From the NCBI GenBank assembly GCA_030612485.1, contig JAUWNS010000050.1, positions 1-14,218 on the forward strand: DNA of 14,218 nucleotides, written 5' to 3'. A program made the position numbers and the translations under genes. Source of the stretch: Candidatus Bipolaricaulota bacterium. Its GTDB lineage: Bacteria; Bipolaricaulota; Bipolaricaulia; UBA7950; UBA9294. This document shows, in pieces, positions 1-6,087 of this stretch. The notes beneath the pieces are model-generated. The model saw nothing but the letters and a program-made list of their open reading frames with translations, had not been told where the DNA came from and did not search any database. The stretch's first letter is position 1; each line of letters opens with the position of its first letter.

Positions 1-2525
1 TCTGTGCGGCGAACTACGTGCGCACGATCACCTACGAGGCGTCGGACGACTGTGGAAACACGAACCCAACGACCTACGACGTGGTGATCACGGTGACCGA
101 CACGACGCCGCCAGTAATTACCTGTCCGAATCCAATCAGCGCACAGTGCCCAGGGGACGTACCAGCCCCAGACATCTTGCTGGTGAGTGCCACGGACAAC
201 TGCGACCCATCCCCGACAATCACCCATGAGGGCGATGTGTCGGATAACAACACCTGTCCGGAGACGATCACCCGCACCTACCGCGCCACCGATGACTGTG
301 GCAACTGGGCAGAGTGCTCCCAGATCATCACCGTGAACGACACGATCCCACCAACGATCACCTGCCCTACTGACATCACCGTGAACAGTAACCCAGATGC
401 TTGTGGAGCAGACGTAACGGTCCCAGCCCCAGCGGCGAGCGACAACTGTGGCGTGGCTAGTGTGACGAACGACTACACTGGCACTTCGGATGCCTCGGGC
501 TTCTATCCCGTGGGGACGACTACGGTGACCTGGACGGTGACCGACAACTGTGGCAACACCGCTCAATGCAGTCACACAGTGACCGTAACCCTTAATGCCG
601 AACTCTCCATTGCCAAGACTGCGGACAAGGGCACGGCTACGGTGGGAGACGTGATCACTTACACGTACACGGTGACCAATACGGGTAATGTCCAGCTGAC
701 GAACGTGAGTGCCAACGATAATCTACTGGGGCCGGTGACCAACTTGAGCCCGACGACGCTACCTGTCGGCGGGGTAGCAATCGGAACGCTTCAATACACA
801 GTGACCGAGGCGGATATCTGTGGTCCAATCGAGAATACAGCTACCGCCACAGCTACCGGTCCGTGCGACAATACGGTCGGCCCGGTCTCCGCCAGCGCGA
901 TCGTGACGGTGATCTATGAGGCCAAGCTCGAAGTCAGAAAGCTCATCACTTCGGGACACGACACGAAGGCACCTGTACTGGACGATACGATCGGGTACAT
1001 GCTCGAGGTGGAGAACACAGGGAACGTGTCTCTAAGCGGCGTGGCGGTGATGGATTCCATACTAGACACGGTGTTATTCGATCCAACAAGCGATGATGGA
1101 AACGGTGTGCTTGATATTGGCGAGACGTGGATCTACACCGGTAGCTATGAGGTCACGGAAGATGATCTCTATGGTCCGATCGTCAATGAGGTCACAGTGA
1201 CCGCCACCGATCCGTGTGGCCATCCTGTTGAAGGGGTAGCAGTGGCAGCGACGGTCTGGGAGAACACGCCACCAACCGCGCTGGATCAGACCCTCACCAC
1301 CTGCAAGAACACCCCGATCACGTTCGATCTGGTCGCACGCGATCTCAATATCTTCTTTGACCCCGAGAATCCTGATGCGCCGCAGATCCACCCGTTGGTG
1401 TTCAGCATCCTCGGTGCGCCGGAGAATGGCACAGTGAGCGGAAACCTGGCCAACGTGACATACACCGCGGACCACTATGCGAGGGTCACGGTGACGTATA
1501 CCCCGACCCTGGACTTCCTCGGGACTGAGACGATCACCTTTGTGGTGCAGGACCCGTTCGACGAGTTCGCCATTGGCACCGTCATGATCGACGTGATAGA
1601 GTGCGGTGGAGAGGAAGTAGTCGGTGGTGGAGGTGCTGTCACCCCAGAGGTTGTGATCAACGAAGTGGCTTGGGGTGGCACAAAGGTGAGCCCGGATGAT
1701 GAATGGATCGAGCTTGCGAACAACACCGATGGAACAATCGACCTTTCAGGCTGGACACTTCGTTGGAGACGAAAGCATCCCACCACTCCCGAGGAGAGAA
1801 AGTGGAAGGTGGTGGAACTCGCTGGGAGGATAGGCCCTGATGACTACTACCTTATGGAGCGAACACATGACGAGGTAGTTAGCGATATCCAGGCGGATCT
1901 CATCTACGATACCGTTAGGCCGTATCATCTTGCTCTCTCTGACTTAGGTGAGGTGATGGAGCTTGTGGATCCCAGTGGCGACGTGGTGGATACCGCAAAC
2001 GCCGATCCACGGCGCGAAGACGGCTGGCCTGCTGGCTACGGCAAGGCCGGGGCACCGCTCTTCGGGACGATGGAGCGGATCGATCCACTCAGTCCTGATA
2101 TGGACAAGAATTGGGATACTAATCGCTACATCATCATCAACGGCCTCGATGCTGAGCGTGATTGCCTTGTCGCCACGGCCGGAGTGACCAACGAGAAAAC
2201 CCTTATCCAGACGTTGGAGGGTCAGGATCCTCAGATCGTTCAGGCAGGGGAGGTTATCACAATCTCAGCAATTGCGCCTGCGGAATGTGACACTGTCGAG
2301 TGTCTCCCGCATGTGACCCTAATCCAGGCTGATGAGGTAGCCGGCGGGGGTGGCGCGGTTGTGAACGCACAGGAAGCCCTGTCTGGTAGGCGGGTTGAGG
2401 GAACACGTAGCTACGAGTTTTCGGTGGATACATCGCAGCTTGCTCCAGGAACCTACGACATTTGGATCACGGTGGGGCAAAGCAACTTCCACCACCTGTG
2501 TATCGTCGTCGAAGAAAGGACATAG
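1..2525 (+). CDS. Modular secreted/surface protein: HYR, DUF11-like, cadherin-like and lamin-tail domains (5' end outside window)
   Basis: The frame is open to the left edge (first full codon at 3), so the signal peptide and N-terminus are missing. It ends at TAG 2523-2525. Numbering from the GTG codon at 18, domains in order are: two HYR-like beta-sandwich repeats (about 29-108 and 109-192) with the recurrent D-x-C-G-N and T-P-P-x-I-T-C-P signatures; two DUF11/DUF7507-like repeats (193-300, 301-416) with V-x-N-T-G-N-V; a cadherin-like Ig domain (417-528); a Gly linker EVVGGGGAV (533-541); a lamin-tail domain (LTD, about 543-690) with INEVAWGGT and DEWIEL; and a C-terminal beta domain after a second linker EVAGGGGAV (773-781). 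All are extracellular adhesion or stalk-type modules, so a surface or matrix role is inferred. No enzyme motif or C-terminal anchor is visible. The cadherin-like unit is closely similar to one in the next gene, suggesting related function. Confidence 0.85.
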   Translation, partial: CAANYVRTITYEASDDCGNTNPTTYDVVITVTDTTPPVITCPNPISAQCPGDVPAPDILLVSATDNCDPSPTITHEGDVSDNNTCPETITRTYRATDDCGNWAECSQIITVNDTIPPTITCPTDITVNSNPDACGADVTVPAPAASDNCGVASVTNDYTGTSDASGFYPVGTTTVTWTVTDNCGNTAQCSHTVTVTLNAELSIAKTADKGTATVGDVITYTYTVTNTGNVQLTNVSANDNLLGPVTNLSPTTLPVGGVAIGTLQYTVTEADICGPIENTATATATGPCDNTVGPVSASAIVTVIYEAKLEVRKLITSGHDTKAPVLDDTIGYMLEVENTGNVSLSGVAVMDSILDTVLFDPTSDDGNGVLDIGETWIYTGSYEVTEDDLYGPIVNEVTVTATDPCGHPVEGVAVAATVWENTPPTALDQTLTTCKNTPITFDLVARDLNIFFDPENPDAPQIHPLVFSILGAPENGTVSGNLANVTYTADHYARVTVTYTPTLDFLGTETITFVVQDPFDEFAIGTVMIDVIECGGEEVVGGGGAVTPEVVINEVAWGGTKVSPDDEWIELANNTDGTIDLSGWTLRWRRKHPTTPEERKWKVVELAGRIGPDDYYLMERTHDEVVSDIQADLIYDTVRPYHLALSDLGEVMELVDPSGDVVDTANADPRREDGWPAGYGKAGAPLFGTMERIDPLSPDMDKNWDTNRYIIINGLDAERDCLVATAGVTNEKTLIQTLEGQDPQIVQAGEVITISAIAPAECDTVECLPHVTLIQADEVAGGGGAVVNAQEALSGRRVEGTRSYEFSVDTSQLAPGTYDIWITVGQSNFHHLCIVVEERT

Positions 2526-2537
2526 GAGGATTAGCAG

Positions 2538-2564
2538 CCCCTGGAGTGTTGAACGCTCCAGGGG
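2538..2564 (+). terminator. Intergenic hairpin after the modular surface gene
   Basis: Stem 2538-2548 pairs with 2554-2564 (11 bp, one G-U, loop TTGAA), 12 bases past the TAG stop. It is GC-rich and well placed for a terminator or 3'-end stabiliser, but no U-tract follows, so intrinsic termination is uncertain. Confidence 0.45.
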
Positions 2565-2576
2565 ATGTAGGAGGTA

Positions 2577-2606
2577 TTGACTCGAAGGGGTTATATACTG
2601 TAGTAT
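2577..2606 (+). promoter_or_regulatory. Candidate promoter for the cadherin/beta-barrel gene
   Basis: TTGACT at 2577-2582 and TAGTAT at 2601-2606, separated by 18 bases, between the upstream hairpin and the GTG at 2622. The -35 is near consensus and the -10 is weak. TATACT at 2594-2599 is a better -10 but spaced only 11 bases from this -35. Confidence 0.35.
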
Positions 2607-2621
2607 GGGTTATGAAATAGA

Positions 2622-4361
2622 GTGCAGGGTGCATCATTTGTTGGCTGGGGGGTAAGGCAACTGGACAAGATACCGAGAGCGAAGCTGCTTTGGATCATTG
2701 GAGTCATCCTTCTGAATGCCTCCATAGTATATGCGGTCCCTACGGCGAACGACGATGCTGCATCGGTCAGCGAAGATGGTTCTGTCCTTATAGGTGTTCT
2801 TGCAAATGACGTGGGGGCTACATCCATCGTGTCGATAACCAGCCCTCAGCACGGTACGGCAACAATCGATGGCGATTCAGTCCGATATCTTCCCGACCCG
2901 GATTATTGTGGCCCGGATGTGTTTTCCTATACAGCAAGCGACGGGAGCAACACGGATACAGCCCAGGTGACGATCACCGTGATTTGCGTCAACGATGCAC
3001 CGGTGGCTGAGGATTCAACAGTCACAACGCTTCCGGGTGTCGAAATCATGTTCTCTCTGCGGGCGGAGGATCGTGACATCGACCCGCTTCATCCTGAGGA
3101 ACATCCCTTAGTCTTTACAATCCGCGAGGGGCCGGAACACGGAACCGTCACAAATGGCCTGGCCGTGGTTTTCTACGAGGCTCCGCACACTGCCGTGGCC
3201 GATTTGGTCTATACCCCTGATGCAGGATTCACGGGAACAGACCGGATTACGTACGCTGTTACCGACCCAACGGGAGCAACGGCTATGGGACAGATCGATA
3301 TTGACGTAGGCAAGCCATCGCACGTAGGAAGGTTCGCTGGTAGCTGGGCGGGTTCGTTCACGGTGGGTATTGGGGCATTCTCGATTGATGCCTTTAGCAA
3401 TGTACTTTCGGCGGTCTACGAACTCGACCCACTGCGTCTCAAGGCGACCGCCTCGTGGAACAAGTTGTCTTTCTCATCGTTTACAATCAACGCAGATGTC
3501 GCAGTCGCTGGGCTTGCAACGTTGCGCTCGACCTTGGCCTTCGATCCAAGTCAGCTTGCTTTCAATTACTTCCGCACAACCACGACGTTCGACTTGTTTG
3601 ATCTACGGGTCCGACACACCTTCTATTTGACGATTCCCCAGACAAACTCCTATCAGCAGTTCTTCCTCCGGACGAGCCTTGCCGGAGTGACGATTACGAA
3701 TACAACAAAGTTCATGGCTTGTCCGATCTGTTTCTCGGAGAACGAGCTCCGTGTACGCTGGTCCTGGGAGCCGTGTGACCTCAAGGTTGACACAAAGCTG
3801 AAGACTACGGCTGAAGATGGGTTTGATTCCTTCTCGATCTCGTTGACGGAGATCTCCCTCTTTCGTTTGCCGTTTCTCAGGATCGGCCTGAATCTTAAGA
3901 CCACTTTCACGACATCCAACAAGGAGTTGGCACCGTCCTTCACCTGTCGGACAGAGTGGATCGATTGCATCAAGCTACGCTGTGAACTCGACGCTGACGA
4001 TATGCTCCTTGATGGGGTTAATATCTATGGGATTGAGATCCGTCACAACTTCCTCGGTGGCGTGGATATCCGGATGGCGACGTCATTCGATGAGACTAAG
4101 AACGCGTCACTCACGGGATACTCCCAGTACTTCGAATCCTTTATCATCTCCGGACCGTTGTCCTCCTGCTGTGGCGCCCCAGGGCGCTGGCAAATCGGTA
4201 CCTATTATTCCTGCGATGCCACAACCCTCTTCGATTGGGGAATGACGGTGGCAAAAGTGGATATGGGCCTCACCGACCAGTTTCGGTTCTCATTCGAAGC
4301 CAAGTTCACCGACAACCCCGCTGATACGGAACTAACTTTCGGTTGGCGGGTCCTCTGGTAA
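2622..4361 (+). CDS. Secreted protein with two cadherin-like domains and a beta-barrel-like C-terminal region
   Basis: 579 residues from GTG 2622. A signal peptide runs to about residue 38 (hydrophobic core LLWIIGVILLN, cleavage near VYA). The n-region is unusually long and GTG 2622 lacks a Shine-Dalgarno; a CTG at 2661, just after GGGGGGTAAGG, would give a more ordinary signal peptide, so the start is open. Residues 39-122 and 124-229 are Ig/cadherin-like repeats (VLANDV, YTASDGSNTDTAQVTITV, then HPLVFTI, PEHGTV, YTPDAGFTGTDRITY). The second is clearly homologous to the cadherin-like domain of the upstream gene. Residues about 232-579 are long alternating polar/hydrophobic strands with a final ELTFGWRVLW. 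A C-terminal aromatic residue is typical of outer-membrane beta-barrels, so I infer a barrel displaying an Ig-like head. No family is recognised for that half. It could instead be a secreted beta-helix or jelly-roll protein. Confidence 0.75.
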   Translation: MQGASFVGWGVRQLDKIPRAKLLWIIGVILLNASIVYAVPTANDDAASVSEDGSVLIGVLANDVGATSIVSITSPQHGTATIDGDSVRYLPDPDYCGPDVFSYTASDGSNTDTAQVTITVICVNDAPVAEDSTVTTLPGVEIMFSLRAEDRDIDPLHPEEHPLVFTIREGPEHGTVTNGLAVVFYEAPHTAVADLVYTPDAGFTGTDRITYAVTDPTGATAMGQIDIDVGKPSHVGRFAGSWAGSFTVGIGAFSIDAFSNVLSAVYELDPLRLKATASWNKLSFSSFTINADVAVAGLATLRSTLAFDPSQLAFNYFRTTTTFDLFDLRVRHTFYLTIPQTNSYQQFFLRTSLAGVTITNTTKFMACPICFSENELRVRWSWEPCDLKVDTKLKTTAEDGFDSFSISLTEISLFRLPFLRIGLNLKTTFTTSNKELAPSFTCRTEWIDCIKLRCELDADDMLLDGVNIYGIEIRHNFLGGVDIRMATSFDETKNASLTGYSQYFESFIISGPLSSCCGAPGRWQIGTYYSCDATTLFDWGMTVAKVDMGLTDQFRFSFEAKFTDNPADTELTFGWRVLW

Positions 4362-4623
4362 GAGATATCAACGTTATTTCCTGATGTTCCAACAACTCTA
4401 TGATTCTGCGGGCCACGTCCTGTCAAGGGGTGTATTGGTCCATCCTTAATATCCTTCCTTCGGTGGCCTGGTCTTAACTCCAATCTACCGAGTTCGATGT
4501 CGCGATAAATGAGGACGGCGTTAGCAAGCGTTTGCTCGGAAAGGAGAAAGAGGCTGTACTCTTCCATTAACCAGGCCTGTTCCAGCTTTTCAGGCCGATC
4601 ATCGAGCGGACGGATCTGCCCTC
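4362..4623. other. Intergenic region upstream of the first cyclic-di-GMP riboswitch
   Basis: No convincing gene. A minus-strand reading frame crosses it (4630 to 4205), but it starts with TTG without a Shine-Dalgarno, covers the -35 box at 4624 and runs 157 bases into the end of the cadherin/barrel gene. An 8-bp inverted repeat, GGCCTGGT around 4475 and ACCAGGCC around 4570, is the only structure noted. No U-tract terminator for the upstream gene was seen. Confidence 0.4.
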
Positions 4624-4652
4624 TTGACAACGTGATGCGGTTGTGATATAGT
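4624..4652 (+). promoter_or_regulatory. Strong sigma-70-type promoter driving the riboswitch leader
   Basis: A perfect TTGACA (4624-4629), a 17-base spacer, and TATAGT (4647-4652) preceded by TG at 4644-4645 (extended -10). Transcription would begin near 4659, about 25 bases before the riboswitch aptamer. This is the best promoter in the window. No comparable promoter was found before the second riboswitch, so this one may drive both. Confidence 0.75.
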
Positions 4653-4680
4653 AGTGATACTTATATGTCTGAGTTGTCCT

Positions 4681-4752
4681 GAAAAGGCAAACCTGTCGTA
4701 AGGCAGGGACGCAAAGCTACGGACCTTAAAGCTAAGGTAGCCGGGTTGCCAG
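4681..4752 (+). promoter_or_regulatory. Cyclic-di-GMP-I (GEMM) riboswitch, copy 1
   Basis: The layout matches the class I cyclic-di-GMP aptamer. P1 is GGCAA(A)CC at 4686-4693 with GGGTTGCC at 4743-4750. P2 is CCTGTC (4692-4697) with GGCAGG (4702-4707), capped by the GNRA tetraloop GTAA. Next comes the diagnostic junction GACGCAAAGC (4708-4717). P3 is formed by GCTAC with GTAGC and ACCTT with AAGGT. The 3' strand of P1 is also the 5' arm of the terminator at 4741-4776, so ligand binding should favour P1 and prevent termination (an ON switch). It sits in the leader of the RHH-MshEN-like gene that starts at 4810. Confidence 0.93.
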
Positions 4753-4776
4753 GGAATACTGGTGACTCGGTTTTTT
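4741..4776 (+). terminator. Riboswitch-controlled intrinsic terminator
   Basis: CCGGGTTGCCAG (4741-4752) pairs over 12 positions, including three G-U pairs, with CTGGTGACTCGG (4759-4770), loop GGAATA, followed directly by six T residues. The 5' arm overlaps the P1 3' strand (4743-4750) of the aptamer, so the two folds are mutually exclusive. It lies 33 bases before the ATG at 4810 and would attenuate the downstream gene when cyclic-di-GMP is low. Confidence 0.85.
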
Positions 4777-4809
4777 CTTGGTATCGGGGAGAACGAGGAG
4801 AGGAGAAAG

Positions 4810-5127
4810 ATGCAGACAACGATCTACTACAGTGACAACGACAGTTACGTGATCAAACAGGTCGACATGAAGGGACGCCGAGAGCGCAAGAGCCGCTCTG
4901 CGGTGATCCTCTCCATCCTGGAAGAGTATTTCGAGCGCGAGAAGCGCATCGGTGAGATCCTGATCGATCTCGGTGCCATCTCCCACACCGATCTTGCCAA
5001 GGGCCTCGAACTCCAGAAAAGCAAGTTCACAAAGAAGCTCCTCGGTGACATCCTTCTTGAGGAGGAGCTCGTCGAGCAAGAAGCGCTCGAGCGCGCGGTG
5101 ATCATTCAAGGAAGGAGCCAAGGATGA
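4810..5127 (+). CDS. Small regulator-like protein: RHH-like N-terminus fused to an MshEN-type cyclic-di-GMP-binding domain
   Basis: 105 residues from ATG 4810, chosen for the purine-rich GAGGAGAGGAGAAAG just upstream; the in-frame GTG at 4762 lies inside the terminator hairpin. Residues 1-45 fit a ribbon-helix-helix fold: strand TTIYYS (3-8), helix A about 11-25, then KSRSAVILSILEEYF (27-41), resembling helix B of CopG/Arc-type DNA-binding proteins. Residues 46-100 match the MshEN (T2SSE N-terminal) pattern R-L-G-x13-L-x3-L-x2-Q. Motif I is R46-I-G48, L62, L66, Q69. Motif II is L77-L-G79, L93, V97, Q100, with the Arg replaced by Leu and a 7-residue spacer where 5 is usual. MshEN domains of type II secretion and type IV pilus ATPases bind cyclic-di-GMP; here no ATPase follows. 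I infer a one-component cyclic-di-GMP-responsive DNA-binding regulator. RHH is less sure than MshEN. It is preceded by a cyclic-di-GMP riboswitch and followed, apparently in the same transcript, by another. Confidence 0.8.
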   Translation: MQTTIYYSDNDSYVIKQVDMKGRRERKSRSAVILSILEEYFEREKRIGEILIDLGAISHTDLAKGLELQKSKFTKKLLGDILLEEELVEQEALERAVIIQGRSQG

Positions 5128-5153
5128 AACCAAGGATGAAACCAAGGATGAAA
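5118..5153 (+). repeat. Three tandem copies of a 12-bp unit at the regulator's stop codon
   Basis: CCAAGGATGAAA occurs three times without a break (5118-5129, 5130-5141, 5142-5153). The first copy contains the TGA stop of the regulator (5125-5127) and an overlapping ATG (5124). Each copy offers AAGG followed by ATG. The 12-bp unit keeps the frame, encoding repeated MKPR in the +2 frame. Likely origin is slippage or duplication. Confidence 0.9.
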
Positions 5154-5249
5154 CATTCTGTGCGGTTGGGGGGCAGGCTGTCAATCGAGCGCCCTGCTTC
5201 CGTACTTGAATGGCTTAATGGTCTGTGCCTTGGAGGCCGGACTACATGA
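5124..5249 (+). CDS. Possible 41-residue ORF translationally coupled to the regulator
   Basis: ATG 5124 overlaps the upstream TGA (ATGA) and has AAGGAG at 5112-5117, six bases away. The peptide begins MKPRMKPRMKHSVRLGGR and is basic at its N-terminus, ending at TGA 5247-5249. No family is recognised. Coupling signals argue for translation. Short length, the repeat-derived start and lack of recognisable composition argue that it may be fortuitous. Confidence 0.25.
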   Translation: MKPRMKPRMKHSVRLGGRLSIERPASVLEWLNGLCLGGRTT

Positions 5250-5333
5250 TGGGTGGTTTTGGTGAGGGTATCGAAACTCAGGGCAAGGAGGCGAAGCTCG
5301 GAACAAGCACCAAAGTTTAACGTTTGAGGTGAA

Positions 5334-5406
5334 CGAAAAGGCAACTCTGGGGTGACCCAGACACGCAAAACTTCGGGCCTCTTTCAAGGAGGCGGCCGAG
5401 TTGCCG
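5334..5406 (+). promoter_or_regulatory. Cyclic-di-GMP-I (GEMM) riboswitch, copy 2
   Basis: P1 is GGCAACT (5340-5346) with AGTTGCC (5399-5405). P2 is CTGGG (5347-5351) with CCCAG (5356-5360), capped by GNRA loop GTGA. The junction ACACGCAAAAC (5361-5371) corresponds to the conserved A-C-G-C-A-A-A segment. P3 is GCCTC with GAGGC, within about 5376-5396. It lies in the leader of the structural operon, 47 bases before ATG 5453. No U-tract terminator follows, unlike copy 1; the downstream segment instead can mask the Shine-Dalgarno, so control is probably translational. The helix sequences differ from copy 1, so this is not a recent duplication. Confidence 0.9.
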
Positions 5407-5410
5407 AAAT

Positions 5411-5448
5411 ACCTTTCTAGAAAAAAGCAAACACTCTAGGAGGTGTTT
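5411..5448 (+). promoter_or_regulatory. Expression platform able to sequester the Shine-Dalgarno
   Basis: The Shine-Dalgarno AGGAGGT (5438-5444) is eight bases from ATG 5453. Two competing helices can cover it: 5411-5420 (ACCTTTCTAG, one bulged C) with 5436-5444, and AAACAC (5429-5434) with GTGTTT (5443-5448). In addition, GAGTTGC of the P1 3' strand can partly pair with 5427-5436, which could link aptamer state to ribosome-site access. The direction of the switch cannot be decided by eye. Confidence 0.55.
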
Positions 5449-5452
5449 CTGA

Positions 5453-6067
5453 ATGAAGAAGTACATAGTAATGAGCATAATCGCAATAGTGGCCCTCCTG
5501 CCGTTCGCGGCATGGGCGGATACTGGTGGAACGGCGGAGGCTACGCTAACTTTTGAAGCCGTCATAAACATGATTGTAGACGGCGAAGCCTGGTTAGATC
5601 TGACGATCGACCAGCCGATGATCGCCAGCATAGCCGAGGACGACGGATTTGTGGGACAGACGGACTGGGACGACTCCGACGACGACATAACGGTGACAGT
5701 GCAGTCCTTTACGGCTTTTCAGGTCTACAGTTCCTACTTCGGCACTGGAAGTCTGATTGCCAAGATCTCCGACAAGGACACTTTCCTTTACCTTGATGCT
5801 TACGCACTGCAGTGGGAACAGGTGACCGCTACACCAGTAAGCCCGGCGGGAGGCTTCAACTACAGTGCCCCTCCCGACACGGGAGATCTCACTCACCTGA
5901 TTGACTGGGGCAACCCAGCTCCTGCAAACATGTTCAGTGCTACGCCTGGGGAGACGCTGGGCTACAATGTTCAGTGGGATCCAACTAAACTATCCGCCGC
6001 TAACCTAAACGCGGACGATGCAATGGATCTGACAATCTACTTCGTCGTCACTGACTCTTCCACCTAG
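5453..6067 (+). CDS. Small secreted subunit-like protein (candidate fibre/pilin subunit)
   Basis: 204 residues. Signal peptide 1-22 (MKK start, core IVMSIIAIVALLPF, cleavage AWA/DTGG). The mature protein is all-beta in character, acidic and cysteine-free. It begins DTGGTAEATLTF, a strand of alternating hydrophobic residues, and ends with a strand DLTIYFVVTDSS. The DTGG-[ST]-A-x-A start is shared with the next gene's product, and the C-terminal pattern D-x3-L-x(n)-A-x-D-x(2)-T is shared with the protein at 7758, which suggests related subunits. I recognise no exact family; spore-coat-U or pilin-like subunits are the nearest comparison. It is the first gene after the second riboswitch, with Shine-Dalgarno AGGAGGT. 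It would be secreted to the periplasm or surface, and its role as a structural subunit is inferred from position next to a PapD-like protein. Confidence 0.8.
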   Translation: MKKYIVMSIIAIVALLPFAAWADTGGTAEATLTFEAVINMIVDGEAWLDLTIDQPMIASIAEDDGFVGQTDWDDSDDDITVTVQSFTAFQVYSSYFGTGSLIAKISDKDTFLYLDAYALQWEQVTATPVSPAGGFNYSAPPDTGDLTHLIDWGNPAPANMFSATPGETLGYNVQWDPTKLSAANLNADDAMDLTIYFVVTDSST

Positions 6068-6071
6068 TCTC

Positions 6072-6087
6072 AGGGAGGACTAAAATC
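6072..6087 (+). promoter_or_regulatory. Strong Shine-Dalgarno placed in front of an ATC codon
   Basis: AGGGAGG (6072-6078) is six bases from ATC 6085-6087. The frame opened by that ATC encodes a textbook signal peptide. No ATG, GTG or TTG lies at a usable distance; the nearest in frame is GTG 6115, inside the hydrophobic core. This suggests AUC initiation, a mutated start, or a base error for ATG. Confidence 0.6.

Noticed and set aside
1074..1475. Minus-strand 133-codon frame inside the first surface gene
   Set aside because: Fully antisense to conserved DUF11 and cadherin-like coding; high-GC shadow frame.
4205..4630. Minus-strand 141-codon frame whose first half looks protein-like
   Set aside because: TTG start without Shine-Dalgarno, covers the consensus -35 of the riboswitch promoter, and its second half is antisense to the end of a real gene.
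4762..4809. Upstream GTG start for the RHH-MshEN-like protein
   Set aside because: The GTG lies in the terminator stem and T-tract; ATG 4810 has a purine-rich ribosome site and gives a normal RHH N-terminus.
5118..5153. CRISPR or phage attachment site from direct repeats
   Set aside because: Units are only 12 bp, contiguous and without spacers; no integrase or cas genes nearby.
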